Part shown: in pieces, positions 45,543 through 56,906 of the stretch
How the letters are laid out: each line of letters opens with the position of its first letter
Numbering within the stretch: position 1 is the first letter of the stretch
Source: Pseudanabaena sp. lw0831
Lineage (GTDB): Bacteria; Cyanobacteriota; Cyanobacteriia; Pseudanabaenales; Pseudanabaenaceae
Assembly: GCF_016584665.1 (NCBI RefSeq)
Contig: NZ_BBJB01000078.1
Location: forward strand, 1 to 64,000
Length of the DNA stretch: 64,000 bases
Reading direction: 5' to 3'
Notes under the pieces: model-generated
Database searches by the model: none
What the model saw: only the letters and a program-made list of their open reading frames with translations
What the model was told of the DNA's origin: nothing
Translations under genes and position numbers: made by a program

Positions 45543-45640
45543 TCAATTAGGAATTACGAATTATGAATTAATCATCCTTAAATTTGTAATTCGTAATTCC
45601 CAATTCGTAATTCCCAATTCGTAATTTGTAATTCTTAATT
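45543..45640. repeat. AATTCGTAATTCCC short tandem repeats
   Basis: The zwf-opcA spacer is built of units such as CGTAATTCCCAATT repeated in tandem, with an inverted copy (GGAATTACGAATT) at its left end. Such AT-rich heptamer-like repeats are common between cyanobacterial genes. It ends 3 bases before the opcA start, where no clear ribosome site is seen. Confidence 0.7.
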
Positions 45641-45643
45641 CCT

Positions 45644-46765
45644 ATGAATACCCAAGCAACTTCCGTTGTATCTTTGCAAGCTCCCAAAGATGTCTCGGTA
45701 TCTCAAGTCGAAGCAGAGCTAAGCAAAATCTGGTTGTCCTATGGTGAAAATTCAGCTGCTCGCGCTACAACATTTAATCTTTTGGTGTACGAACCAGAAA
45801 ATATGGATGTAGTGTCACGGATGGCTTCCGTTGATGCGATCGTCTCTCAGAGTCCATGCCGAGTAGTCGATTTGGTAACTCTTGATGAAGAGGATCAAGG
45901 CATATCGGCACAGGTCGCAGCCTATTGTCCGATCCAAAAAAGCCGCAGCTCCTTGGTTTGTGGTGAATATATCACCCTGACTGGGGCGAAACGCGCCTTC
46001 GATCGCGTACATAGTATTCTTCCAGAATTACTGATCCCCGACTTACCTGTATTTTTGTGGTGGAAAGATAGCCCTGCACCGAATACACGCATGTTTGAGA
46101 AGCTGGTTAATTTAAGCGATCGCTTAATTATGGACTCAGCTACATTTGCTAATTCAGAGTCAGATTTACTCAAAGTTCAAGGGATGATCCAAGCAAGTAC
46201 GCAAATTGCAGACTTGAATTGGCAACGCCTTGGACCTTGGCAAGAACTTACTGCCCAAGCCTTTGACCAACCCGATCGCCGATCTGCTGTTTGGGAAATT
46301 GATGGGATCACCATCGACTACGAACGTGGCAACAGCACCCAAGCTCTAATGTTTCTCGGCTGGATCGCCAGTCGTCTGGAATGGGAACCAATCGAACGCA
46401 GTTCTGAGGGTGGTGATTACGATATCCAGCATATTATTTTTGAAGGTCGAAACAATATCAAAATTAAGGCTGAATTGGCTGCTATCCCCCTCAGCGATGC
46501 AGGTGAGGTGATTGGCGATCTGATTGGGTTACGCTTGACCGCCTCTAACCAAAATACCGACGCTTGCAACGTATTCTGTTCGGAGTCTACAGGCTGTATG
46601 CGGATGGAAGCTGGAGGCGGAGCGCAAAACTATCGCGTTCATCAAGTATCGCCTTTGTCAGATCAAAGTGCTGACACTCTTCTTGGACAACAATTGCAGC
46701 GCTGGGGACGAGAATCTCTTTACGAAGAAAGTCTTGCACTAGTAGCAAAAGTACTAGCACTATAA
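45644..46765 (+). CDS. opcA: Glucose-6-phosphate dehydrogenase assembly protein OpcA
   Basis: Allosteric partner of G6PDH, found with zwf. The 373-residue sequence has the family features SQSPCRVVDL, CGEYITLTG and LLIPDLPVFLWWKD. Position after zwf confirms the assignment. OpcA links the enzyme to thioredoxin-dependent regulation; trxB is also in this window. Confidence 0.94.
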   Translation: MNTQATSVVSLQAPKDVSVSQVEAELSKIWLSYGENSAARATTFNLLVYEPENMDVVSRMASVDAIVSQSPCRVVDLVTLDEEDQGISAQVAAYCPIQKSRSSLVCGEYITLTGAKRAFDRVHSILPELLIPDLPVFLWWKDSPAPNTRMFEKLVNLSDRLIMDSATFANSESDLLKVQGMIQASTQIADLNWQRLGPWQELTAQAFDQPDRRSAVWEIDGITIDYERGNSTQALMFLGWIASRLEWEPIERSSEGGDYDIQHIIFEGRNNIKIKAELAAIPLSDAGEVIGDLIGLRLTASNQNTDACNVFCSESTGCMRMEAGGGAQNYRVHQVSPLSDQSADTLLGQQLQRWGRESLYEESLALVAKVLAL

Positions 46766-46796
46766 AAAAAGGCTCGCTAGTGCGAGCCTTTTTTAA
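46764..46796. terminator. Terminator between opcA and the convergent small gene
   Basis: Stem GGCTCGC-TAGT-GCGAGCC with A-run before and T-run after, so it can act on both strands. Confidence 0.88.
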
Positions 46797-47113
46797 AATT
46801 CTTCGATTTCTAGTTGTCCGACAATAAAGGCGACACAGCCGAAAGCACAGGTAATTGGTACGGGATTTTTTAAAATAAAGCTAAATATTGATGCTATGCA
46901 GGAAATTGCGATCGCGGCAAATGTCCAAGACCTCTCGTCATCGCTCATACCTTTGGCACTTTTGATTTTGCGAAGGGTGTCATTCGGTATTGGCAATGGC
47001 ATCACTGAACTTGGCGGAAATGCCCAATAATTGCAGCATCGTTCAACAAATAGGTCAGTCCAACCATTTTCCTGACACCATTCATCAATCCATTCATCCC
47101 GAAAACGCTTCAT
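46793..47113 (-). CDS. Small membrane protein of unknown function
   Basis: 106 residues: an N-terminal charged/aromatic part (FRDEWIDEWCQENGWTDLF, CCNYWAFPP), then two hydrophobic segments (about 66-82 and 86-100). The Trp- and Cys-rich start suggests a conserved small domain I cannot name. It ends in the terminator shared with opcA. Confidence 0.6.
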   Translation of the reverse strand: MKRFRDEWIDEWCQENGWTDLFVERCCNYWAFPPSSVMPLPIPNDTLRKIKSAKGMSDDERSWTFAAIAISCIASIFSFILKNPVPITCAFGCVAFIVGQLEIEEF

Positions 47114-47136
47114 ATGCCCAAATTATCAGTAGTTCT

Positions 47137-47186
47137 GTAAAAGAGAAACATGAGCGGCGCTTGAGTGCTACTCATGTTTCTTTTAC
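47137..47186. repeat. Imperfect palindrome upstream of the small membrane gene
   Basis: Arms of about 20 bases, GTAAAAGAGAAACATGAGC and GCTACTCATGTTTCTTTTAC, with few mismatches. It lies between two minus-strand genes. Confidence 0.7.
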
Positions 47187-47270
47187 TTAGATTAACAGGA
47201 TATCTATTGATCGGGGCATACGTTACAAAAACTTAAAGATGCTCTGCATATTGCGTTTACTATCTTGCTT

Positions 47271-48368
47271 TTACTTTATTGAAACTTCGGTGTGAGCTTC
47301 GGGGATCGCCTCAACTTTGACAGAACCATTCACGCCACGAATTGTGTCAAAAGTACCCTTGATAAAACCTGCGATCGGGACAGCAACTAATAGCCCTAAA
47401 ACTCCATTTAGCTTAAAGCCAATATCGAGGGAAATTAACATCCATACTGGATTTAACCCTGTTAACTCACCGACAATACGAGGACCTAGTACATTCTCCA
47501 CAATTTGAATGATTGCCACTGCGACTAGTAAAACCTTCACCCCAAGCCAGAAATTCTGCAAGGCAATTAATAGGCTAACGGTGATAATTGTGCTAGAGCC
47601 GCCAAGGGGAATTAAACTGGCAATGCCAATACCAAAGCCAAAAAGCTGGGCAAGGGGAACCCCCAAGATTAACATGGCTGTAGTTTGCGAAACACCAAGG
47701 ATTGTTGCTAAAGTAACCTGTCCGACGATAAAGCGCTCAAAATTGCGTGGCAGTAAATTACGAACCTGATCATTCCATTTCTGAGGTAGCCAACTTAGCA
47801 AACCATTCCATAGAAATGAGCCGCGCAGGACGAGGAAAATTGAAAATATCAAGGTCAAAAAGATATTTACCAGACTACCGATCGCCCCAAAGACAATGCT
47901 AAAAAGCTGGCTGGTTATCGATCTCAGGACACCCGTTAACTTTTCGATCACTTGATTGAATGTGCCACTAATGTCAATCGGTAATTGCTGAGCGATCGCC
48001 CAAGTCTCAAAAATTTGCAACTGTTGCTGCCCCGACTTAATCCATTCAGGCAGACGTACAATGAGTTCATTCGCCTGAGCCAAAATTAAAGGCACTAGAA
48101 AAATCGCTAATGTCCCCAGCACCATGAAAAATATGAGAATTACTAATCCCGCAGCAATACCACGCTGAACCTTCAATTTGATCAGAAAGCGGATCGGATA
48201 ATCTAACAAAAACGAAATCACTGTCGCAGTGATCAGAATACTGACTAATGGTTGCAATTCTCGACCAAGCAATAGCAATAACCACCCGTTCAGAAAAATT
48301 AGCGGGAAAGTTAAGCCCAGTGAAAACCAACGAGGCAACTTATTGAGGGTCTCAATCATACGAAACAA
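47271..48368 (-). CDS. AI-2E family transporter (TqsA/PerM type)
   Basis: Integral membrane protein of 365 residues with about seven or eight hydrophobic segments and the family end GVLGLLVAVPIAGFIKGTF. The central region contains LPRNFERFIVGQ and GIASLIPLGGSS, typical of the family. Members export diverse small solutes or act as ion antiporters; the substrate is unknown. Confidence 0.88.
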   Translation of the reverse strand: MFRMIETLNKLPRWFSLGLTFPLIFLNGWLLLLLGRELQPLVSILITATVISFLLDYPIRFLIKLKVQRGIAAGLVILIFFMVLGTLAIFLVPLILAQANELIVRLPEWIKSGQQQLQIFETWAIAQQLPIDISGTFNQVIEKLTGVLRSITSQLFSIVFGAIGSLVNIFLTLIFSIFLVLRGSFLWNGLLSWLPQKWNDQVRNLLPRNFERFIVGQVTLATILGVSQTTAMLILGVPLAQLFGFGIGIASLIPLGGSSTIITVSLLIALQNFWLGVKVLLVAVAIIQIVENVLGPRIVGELTGLNPVWMLISLDIGFKLNGVLGLLVAVPIAGFIKGTFDTIRGVNGSVKVEAIPEAHTEVSIK

Positions 48369-48458
48369 TGTGACGCGCTAGGTATCTACTTAAAATTGTG
48401 CGCTAAAAGTGTTGGTTAAAACACAAATTTACTAAAATTTTCCCACAAAGCTTAAAAA

Positions 48459-48565
48459 ATGAAACCCAACAGACGAGTAGCTAGCAATTCTCATTATAAA
48501 AATCGGTTTCATAATGAGAATTGCTGACGAGTGGCGGTGCCAAGCACCGCCACTCGTCTTTTGGG
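48459..48565. repeat. Composite palindromic element between the permease and livF-like genes
   Basis: Nested structure: perfect 15-bp inverted repeat AGCAATTCTCATTAT / ATAATGAGAATTGCT (48483-48525), then a perfect 15-bp hairpin GACGAGTGGCGGTGC-CAA-complement (48526-48558). Flanks GAAACCCAACAGACGAG (left) and CTCGTCTTTTGGGTTTT (right) are also inverted. It shares its first motif with the elements at 34967 and 52003. Confidence 0.75.
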
Positions 48566-48567
48566 TT

Positions 48568-49269
48568 TTATCCTAGATATGCTTCTCGGACTCTTTGATC
48601 GACTAATAAATCCGATGCTTGTCCTGCGATCGTAATTACTCCAGACTCCATCACATATCCACGATTAGCGTGCTGCAAAGCTAAGGTCGCGTTTTGCTCA
48701 ACTAATAAAATCGTTACCCCAGATTGATTGAGATTCACAATGGTTTTAAAAATTTCTCTGACAATCTGTGGGGCTAGCCCCAAACTTGGTTCATCAAGTA
48801 ATAACAATCTAGGGCGACTCATCACCGCACGGGCGATCGCTAACATTTGCTGTTCACCACCGCTTAATGTCCCTGCCAATTGATCGCGCCGTTCACCGAG
48901 CCTCGGAAAAATCTGAAACTGCTTTTCGATATCAGCTTTAATCCCCCAGCGATCGCTTCGCAAAAAAGCCCCTAATTCCAAATTATCTAGCACAGTCTGT
49001 CTTGCTAATACTCGCCGCCCCTCTGGGCTATGGGCAATCCCAATTTTGACTATTTGATCTGGTCGTAGATTGGTAACGTTTTTACCGTTGTAAATAATCT
49101 GTCCCGATCTCGGTGAAACAAGACGAGAAATAGTTCGTAAAGTGGTCGTTTTACCTGCTCCATTGGAGCCAATCAAGGTCACGATTTCGCCTTCATTGAC
49201 CCTTAAATTAATATCCTGTAAAGCCTGAATGCCACCATAGTTAACACTAAGGTTGTTAATCTCTAACAC
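48568..49269 (-). CDS. ABC transporter ATP-binding protein, LivF type
   Basis: ATPase of 233 residues of the branched-chain amino acid/urea importer group. Walker A GSNGAGKTTTLR, signature LSGGEQQMLAIARAV and Walker B LLLDEPSLGLAP are present. No permease, LivG or binding-protein gene is adjacent, so the substrate (neutral amino acids or urea) cannot be decided. Confidence 0.9.
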   Translation of the reverse strand: MLEINNLSVNYGGIQALQDINLRVNEGEIVTLIGSNGAGKTTTLRTISRLVSPRSGQIIYNGKNVTNLRPDQIVKIGIAHSPEGRRVLARQTVLDNLELGAFLRSDRWGIKADIEKQFQIFPRLGERRDQLAGTLSGGEQQMLAIARAVMSRPRLLLLDEPSLGLAPQIVREIFKTIVNLNQSGVTILLVEQNATLALQHANRGYVMESGVITIAGQASDLLVDQRVREAYLG

Positions 49270-49384
49270 TTAATAATTTCCTCCTACGCTATAAAATCTT
49301 ACCTATAAATTGACGTTAACTATAATTAACGATTTAAAGTCATACTAAAGTAAATATTGCTTAAAAGTTTAATTTATACCATTA

Positions 49385-50710
49385 ATGAAATTCAGTATAT
49401 TTTTAATATCAATTTTCATCACATTAGGGTTTATTCTTTGCACAGTCATTGCCATCATTATAAATCCACATATTTTTACAAGCTTTTTCTCTAACTCTCC
49501 CACCAAGCTTTTTTATGATATTGAGCATTATTCAAATTTAGCAATATATCAAACTTGTAATGCTTTTTATCCCCTATGGCCATGGTTAATTAATAAATTA
49601 GCAAAACCACAAATAGTAGATGATGCAGCACTATATTTCCGTGTTTTTGGTGGCTTATTATCTTTAATTAGTATTCCCCTATTTTTATTTCTTCTAGTAC
49701 AAAATATCAAAAGCTATAAAATAATATCTTTAGTTACAGCAATCTATGCAATGAATCCTCTTTCAGTCTTTAGAATGATTGGCTATACAGAAGGGATTTT
49801 TTCTTTTTTAAGCTTGATTTTTTTGATTATTCTAAACAATTTTAAAGTAACTTCAAAAACACCTATTAAACATGTTAAATCAATATATCTATTAACACCT
49901 ATATTTATTTTGTCTTTGATGCTTTCATTAACAAGACCTTTTCTTATACAAGCAGCATTTGCATCTATATTTGCATTGGTCTCAATTTTAGTAATAAATA
50001 GATTTCAGAATAGTACAGACTCTTTAAAAATACTTAAAATCTATGGCATAGCAACCCTAATAATTTGCCTTGGCGCGACTGTTGGTTATTGTATCTATGG
50101 ATATTATTGCTTAGAATCAAGAGGAGATTTTTTCGCCCCTTTTCATGATCAGGAAAATTGGAGAAAGCAATTGGGATTTTATCCTCATTTATTTTTTGTC
50201 CCAATAACTTACGCTGATTTTATATCAATATATTTACCATTCATAGCATTAATTACATCATGGTTAATTTCTATATCTACTAATATTAGAAAGCTAATTT
50301 TTGTAATTCCTAACCTTTGGCAATGGATATTACTTTTTGCCTATCCACCAGCTTTTTTAGCATTTTATGGCTTGGACTTTAAAACGAGTAATTTTACAAG
50401 TAAAACAAATAATTTAAGGGGGATTAACTTAACTCAATCTGCCAAAAAATTATCCACCAGTTATGTGTTTTGGTTCTGTATATATTTTGCTCTAATACAT
50501 ACAGCTATTATTGTTTTTAGCGATCAAAAGTTAACTAGCTTAAGACGTTTTATATTTGGAACTCCTTATTTCTTTTTTGCGATCGCCTATATAAGTCAAT
50601 GTTTTCCATCGCGAAAAGTGAGTAAATTGCTTTTGTGGATACTAGGAATATCAAGTATATGGTTAGTGCAGTATTGGTTAGACTATGCTAACGGTGTTTG
50701 GATTGGCTGA
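49385..50710 (+). CDS. PIG-V-like membrane glycosyltransferase (GT-C fold), putative
   Basis: 441 residues with about nine to ten hydrophobic segments. The first loop has YDIEHYSNLAIY, and a later segment NPLSVFRMIGYTEGIFSFLS resembles the NP-S-F...YTE/SES-F motif of PIG-V mannosyltransferases. This suggests a lipid-linked sugar donor; acceptor unknown. The gene is markedly more AT-rich than its neighbours, with few GCGATCGC sites, which may mark transfer. Confidence 0.65.
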   Translation: MKFSIFLISIFITLGFILCTVIAIIINPHIFTSFFSNSPTKLFYDIEHYSNLAIYQTCNAFYPLWPWLINKLAKPQIVDDAALYFRVFGGLLSLISIPLFLFLLVQNIKSYKIISLVTAIYAMNPLSVFRMIGYTEGIFSFLSLIFLIILNNFKVTSKTPIKHVKSIYLLTPIFILSLMLSLTRPFLIQAAFASIFALVSILVINRFQNSTDSLKILKIYGIATLIICLGATVGYCIYGYYCLESRGDFFAPFHDQENWRKQLGFYPHLFFVPITYADFISIYLPFIALITSWLISISTNIRKLIFVIPNLWQWILLFAYPPAFLAFYGLDFKTSNFTSKTNNLRGINLTQSAKKLSTSYVFWFCIYFALIHTAIIVFSDQKLTSLRRFIFGTPYFFFAIAYISQCFPSRKVSKLLLWILGISSIWLVQYWLDYANGVWIG

Positions 50711-50716
50711 TTAATC

Positions 50717-50752
50717 AATAAAAAAGCACCCCGTGCGGGGTGCTTTTTTATT
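50717..50752. terminator. Terminator between the PIG-V-like gene and hemF
   Basis: Stem GCACCCCG-TG-CGGGGTGC flanked by A-run and T-run; works for both convergent genes. The hemF stop is at its right end. Confidence 0.9.
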
Positions 50753-51773
50753 AGGCTTTCCAGTTAATCCAGTCTTGAGGCTTCAAGAATGTTTCATTTA
50801 GTTCAGCTTCAGGAGTATTTGGCTCAGGGTGATAGTCATAGTCCCAACGAACTAGGGGAGGTAAAGACATCAGAATTGATTCGGTGCGCCCATTTGTTTG
50901 TAGACCAAAGATAGTACCGCGATCGTAGACGAGGTTGAATTCTACATAGCGTCCACGACGATATAGTTGCCATTGCTTCTCGCGATCGCCATATTCCATG
51001 TTGCGGCGAAGATTTGCGATCGGGGTATAGGCAGGCAAGAAAGAATTACCACAACTATTGACAAAGGCAAAGATCTCTTCCCAAGTCCGAGGTACATCAC
51101 CGACTTCGTCACTCATGACTTGAGCGGTTGTTGAATCATTACTATTTTTGTAAAGTCCATCTTCGCCATTTTGATAGTCAAAGAAAATACCACCTACGCC
51201 GCGAGTTTCACCGCGATGCTTGAGGAAAAAGTAGTCATCACACCATTGCTTGAACACAGGATAGTAGTGAGGATTGTGGCGATCGCAAGCATCTTTAAGT
51301 GTAGTGTGCAGATGTTTTGCATCCTCGCCAAAGCCGTAGTAAGGGGTAAGATCAAGTCCGCCACCAAACCACCAGATTGTGCCTGCTTCAAAATAACGGT
51401 AGTTGAAATGAACTGTTGGTGCGTAAGGATTCTTTGGATGCAACACCATCGATGTCCCAGTTGCGTAAAATGTTTCGCCTGCAACTTCTGGGTGATGCCG
51501 CAAAATAGCTGGGGGCAACTGGGAGCCAAACACCTCAGAAAAATTTACGCCGCCCTTATCAAAATAATCGCCATCGGTAATTACACGCGATCTGCCACCG
51601 CCGCCTTCAGGACGTTCCCACTCGTCTTGTTTAAACTTGGCTTTGCCGTCTAGTTCTTCTAAACCTTGGCAAACTTTGTCTTGCAAGCTCTGCATGAACT
51701 GTTTTACGCGAGTCTTAGAGTCAACAGGAACTTTGAGTAAAACCTTACTAGGAGCGACAGGGGCGATAGTCAT
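50751..51773 (-). CDS. hemF: Oxygen-dependent coproporphyrinogen III oxidase
   Basis: Oxidative decarboxylation of coproporphyrinogen III in heme and chlorophyll synthesis. Family segments are GTSMVLHPKNPYAPTVHFNY, WWFGGGLDLTPYY and HRGETRGVGGIFFDYQ, with the end NPPRRGRYVEFNLVYDRGT-type stretch. 340 residues, normal. chlD, hemF and chlNBL all lie within 20 kb but are in separate units. Confidence 0.95.
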   Translation of the reverse strand: MTIAPVAPSKVLLKVPVDSKTRVKQFMQSLQDKVCQGLEELDGKAKFKQDEWERPEGGGGRSRVITDGDYFDKGGVNFSEVFGSQLPPAILRHHPEVAGETFYATGTSMVLHPKNPYAPTVHFNYRYFEAGTIWWFGGGLDLTPYYGFGEDAKHLHTTLKDACDRHNPHYYPVFKQWCDDYFFLKHRGETRGVGGIFFDYQNGEDGLYKNSNDSTTAQVMSDEVGDVPRTWEEIFAFVNSCGNSFLPAYTPIANLRRNMEYGDREKQWQLYRRGRYVEFNLVYDRGTIFGLQTNGRTESILMSLPPLVRWDYDYHPEPNTPEAELNETFLKPQDWINWKA

Positions 51774-52002
51774 AATCGTTTCGTATTAGTTTTTAGATGT
51801 TGGACTTAAAAATTTTATAAGAGTTTGTGAGTTTAAGAAGGCGTACCCGCAGGCTGAGACTCCTTAAGCTCGTTAAGAGTTGCTATATCACTGTTAAATA
51901 CTTTACATTTAGTCTGTGTTGACTGGAGCAAATGTAAAGCATTGTGTAGCAAAATATCGCGATCGCTATCCTTGTAGCAATCTATAGAGTTGGTAAAAAT
52001 CA

Positions 52003-52027
52003 GCAATTCTCATTATAAAAAACCCAA
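52003..52027. repeat. Single copy of the CAATTCTCATTAT repeat
   Basis: AGCAATTCTCATTATAAAA followed by AACCC repeats the left half of the element at 48483. It lies directly in front of the acetyltransferase start, so it may supply part of its leader. The 256-base interval 51774-52029 otherwise holds a weak inverted repeat TTTACATTT/AAATGTAAA (about 51900-51935) and no gene. Confidence 0.6.
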
Positions 52028-52029
52028 CT

Positions 52030-52584
52030 ATGCTAGATCTGCCAGATCAATTTTTAACTTTGCAAACACCACGTCTGATTCTTCGTAAATTGGAGATCAC
52101 TGACGCTGAGGATATTTTTGCCTATGCTCATGATCCACAAGTAAGTACTTACACTTTATGGGAAGCACATCAGTCAATTAATGCGACTTACGAATATTTG
52201 AACAACTTTGTTTTTAAAATGTATCGTGATGGAACAGGAATGACTTGGGGAATAGTAGAAAGAGAGAGTGGCAAATTAATTGGAACTTGTGGCTTGCATG
52301 TTACGCCTGTTCATCGAAGGGCAGAACTAGGATACACACTGTCAAGGGATTATTGGGGACAAGGCTTGATGCCTGAGGCAGTAAATGTGGCGATCGCCTT
52401 TGGCTTTCATGTTATGCATTTGCTAAGAATTCAGGCGTTTTGTGCTGTGGAGAATATTAGCTCAGCAAGAGTTTTAGAAAAATCAGGAATGGAGTTTGAA
52501 GGGATTTTGCATAATTATGTTTTCACGAAAGAACGTCCTTGGGATGTAAAGATGTATGCAATTACGCGATCGCATGATTTCTAA
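52030..52584 (+). CDS. GNAT family N-acetyltransferase (RimJ/RimL-like)
   Basis: 184 residues. It begins LQTPRLILRKLEITDAEDIF and contains ELGYTLSRDYWGQGLMPEA, where the acetyl-CoA-binding Q/R-x-x-G-x-G/A motif appears as RDYWGQG, and ENISSARVLEKSGMEFEG near the end. Likely acetylates a protein N-terminus or small molecule; target unknown. Confidence 0.88.
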   Translation: MLDLPDQFLTLQTPRLILRKLEITDAEDIFAYAHDPQVSTYTLWEAHQSINATYEYLNNFVFKMYRDGTGMTWGIVERESGKLIGTCGLHVTPVHRRAELGYTLSRDYWGQGLMPEAVNVAIAFGFHVMHLLRIQAFCAVENISSARVLEKSGMEFEGILHNYVFTKERPWDVKMYAITRSHDF

Positions 52585-52615
52585 AAAAAAGCCCTCGATT
52601 AACGAGGGCTTTTTT
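52585..52615. terminator. Terminator shared by the acetyltransferase and chlL
   Basis: Stem AAGCCCTCG-ATTAA-CGAGGGCTT with A-run and T-run on the two sides, between convergent genes. It ends 5 bases before the chlL stop. Confidence 0.9.
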
Positions 52616-52620
52616 GATGA

Positions 52621-53532
<912 letters not shown>

Positions 53533-53592
53533 CTATTAAAAATAATTGTTTATTTTAAGATTGTTGCTAAGCGACAACCTTAATTTGTGTTT

Positions 53593-55263
53593 CTATTGAC
53601 CAATCTGGGCTTTTGCATCGTAGAGAGTTTCTACGGTGATCGAAGTGATGCCGCGATCGCTAGCAAATTTCTCGGTATTACGTTTGATTTTGCCGCGAAC
53701 AAAGAAGGGAATCTTCTTCAGCTCAGCTTCACCATCAGCACTCCAAGTAACCCCCTCAATTGCTTGAGCAACAGGTGTGAGAACGGCTTGATTAGAGCTG
53801 TTTGTTGAGGAGATCGCATGATCAGTTGCTACAGATTCACGACGAGATTCTTGTGATGGTACGGTATGCAAATGGCTCATATGCCCTTCTGCAAACTCGA
53901 AGTCTTCTTTGAACATTCCAATCAAATGCTCTTCTAGCCCCATCATCAAAGGATGTATCCAGCTATCAAAAATCACATTTGCGCCTTCCCAGCCCATTTG
54001 TGGTGAATAACGAGCAGGTACATCTTGAACGTGAATTGGTGCAGAAATTACCGCGCAAGGTATACCCAAGCGTTTGGCAATATGTCGTTCCATCTGAGTG
54101 CCAAGCACTAGTTCTGGAGCGGCTTCAGCAATTTTGGCTTCCACGGCAAGATAGTCATCACTAATCACGGCTTCAATTCCATGCTTCTTGGCAACTTCGC
54201 GTACTTCCCGTGCAAACTCACGGCTATAGGTTCCAATACCAACGAGGGTAAATCCTAATTCTTCAGTTGCCATCCGCGCCGCCGCCAGAACATGAGTCGC
54301 ATCCCCAAAGATGAAAACTCGCTTACCTGTGAGATATGTGGAGTCAACTGATTTGGAATACCAAGGAAGTCTCGAAGCACCTGCCTCGGCTGACGATGAT
54401 ACTCTCGCTGCATCCCAATTACCAAGAGTATCGGCATGCGATCGCGCTAGAGCTTGACTAACATCGATGTCGGCAACTTTGCCAATTTCAGCAATAAAGT
54501 CGCGAGTCGCGCCGACTCCGATAGGAACGGTTTTAATGATTGGTTGCCCAAAACTACGACTGAGCCAAGTGCAAGTTGTCAGCGCAATTTCAGGATAAAG
54601 GCAAATATTAAAATCTGCGTTTGGAATCCGTAACAAATCATCGGGTGTTGATCCCATAGGAGCTACGACATTTACATCTACGCCGATCTCCGCCAATAAC
54701 TTGAGCACTTCGCGAATATCATCACGGCAGCGGAAGCCTAATGCAGTTGGTCCAATTATGTTTGCTTTCGGACGGATATTAGGATCGCGCTTGGGACGTG
54801 GTGTGTTTGGAGCTGGAACAACTGGTAATAGGAGTGTCCGAACTAGATGATATAGAGTTTCGCTTGCACCCCAATTTTCTTTCTTAGAATAAGCGGGCAG
54901 CTCTAAACTCACAACTGGGATCGGCAGTCCCATACTCTTGGCTAAGCCACCTGGTTGATCTTGAATTAACTCAGCTGTGCAGCTCTCGCCAACAAGCATG
55001 ACTTGAGGCTTAAATCTGTCATAAGCTTCGCGCACCGAAGTTTTCACCATTTCAGCGGTGTCTCCACCGAGATCGCGAGCCTGAAAGGTGGTGTAAGTAA
55101 CAGGCGGACGGCGATCGCGACGCTCGATCATCGTAAATAGCAAGTCGGCGTATGTATCGCCCTGCGGTGCATGAAGCACATAATGCACGCCTTCCATGGC
55201 GGTGGCAATTCTCATTGCCCCCACATGGGGAGGGCCTTCGTAAGTCCAGAGAGTCAATTCCAT
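53593..55263 (-). CDS. chlB: Light-independent protochlorophyllide reductase subunit B
   Basis: NifK-like subunit of dark-operative protochlorophyllide oxidoreductase. It starts [20 protein letters not shown], contains [15 protein letters not shown], and ends with the small DPOR-specific domain [20 protein letters not shown]. 556 residues, somewhat longer than usual because of a variable segment near 480-500. It lies between chlN and chlL on one strand. Confidence 0.96.
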   Translation of the reverse strand: MELTLWTYEGPPHVGAMRIATAMEGVHYVLHAPQGDTYADLLFTMIERRDRRPPVTYTTFQARDLGGDTAEMVKTSVREAYDRFKPQVMLVGESCTAELIQDQPGGLAKSMGLPIPVVSLELPAYSKKENWGASETLYHLVRTLLLPVVPAPNTPRPKRDPNIRPKANIIGPTALGFRCRDDIREVLKLLAEIGVDVNVVAPMGSTPDDLLRIPNADFNICLYPEIALTTCTWLSRSFGQPIIKTVPIGVGATRDFIAEIGKVADIDVSQALARSHADTLGNWDAARVSSSAEAGASRLPWYSKSVDSTYLTGKRVFIFGDATHVLAAARMATEELGFTLVGIGTYSREFAREVREVAKKHGIEAVISDDYLAVEAKIAEAAPELVLGTQMERHIAKRLGIPCAVISAPIHVQDVPARYSPQMGWEGANVIFDSWIHPLMMGLEEHLIGMFKEDFEFAEGHMSHLHTVPSQESRRESVATDHAISSTNSSNQAVLTPVAQAIEGVTWSADGEAELKKIPFFVRGKIKRNTEKFASDRGITSITVETLYDAKAQIGQ

Positions 55264-55298
55264 AAGTTATATCGTCATGAGTTTAAGTAGCAAGAGCA

Positions 55299-55329
55299 GA
55301 TTTAGTAGAGCGCGAAGCGCTCTACTAAA

Positions 55330-55331
<2 letters not shown>
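55299..55331. repeat. Palindrome at the chlN stop codon
   Basis: 15-bp perfect arms GATTTAGTAGAGCGC and complement around GAA (apex CGC-GAA-GCG). Its right arm contains the chlN stop. It lies inside the operon, so a role in processing or stability of the transcript is possible. Confidence 0.85.
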
Positions 55332-56640
<1,309 letters not shown>

Positions 56641-56788
56641 TTAACAAGCTATGCCCTAATTCTTTAAGGGGCAAAGCTATAACATTCAAAAAGGCGTCTG
56701 ATTGCTGAGCAATCGATAAGTTAATTCCCTTCACTATATTTAGTAAAGTCAAGAGAGGGGGCAAAAAGTTGCAAAGGTTTACAGGACT

Positions 56789-56809
56789 ATAAGGATCTAC
56801 AATCCTTAT
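56789..56809. promoter_or_regulatory. Inverted repeat upstream of chlN (operator candidate)
   Basis: Perfect 8-bp arms ATAAGGAT and ATCCTTAT, 5 bases apart, 180 bases upstream of the chlN start in the 299-base interval between chlN and the divergent DUF554 gene. Size and symmetry suit a dimeric regulator; the regulator is unknown and no -10 box is assigned. Confidence 0.45.
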
Positions 56810-56906
56810 TATGGGAATTCTATGGGGATCGCAAGTAAATATACTTATTACAAGCTTGCTCAGAAATTCTATGGCTTGCTCATCACCACAAAATAACCGT
56901 AACTAA

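Noticed and set aside
45543-45640. CRISPR-like or VNTR regulatory array between zwf and opcA
   Set aside because: Units are short, irregular and AT-rich, of the common intergenic type; there is no spacer structure.
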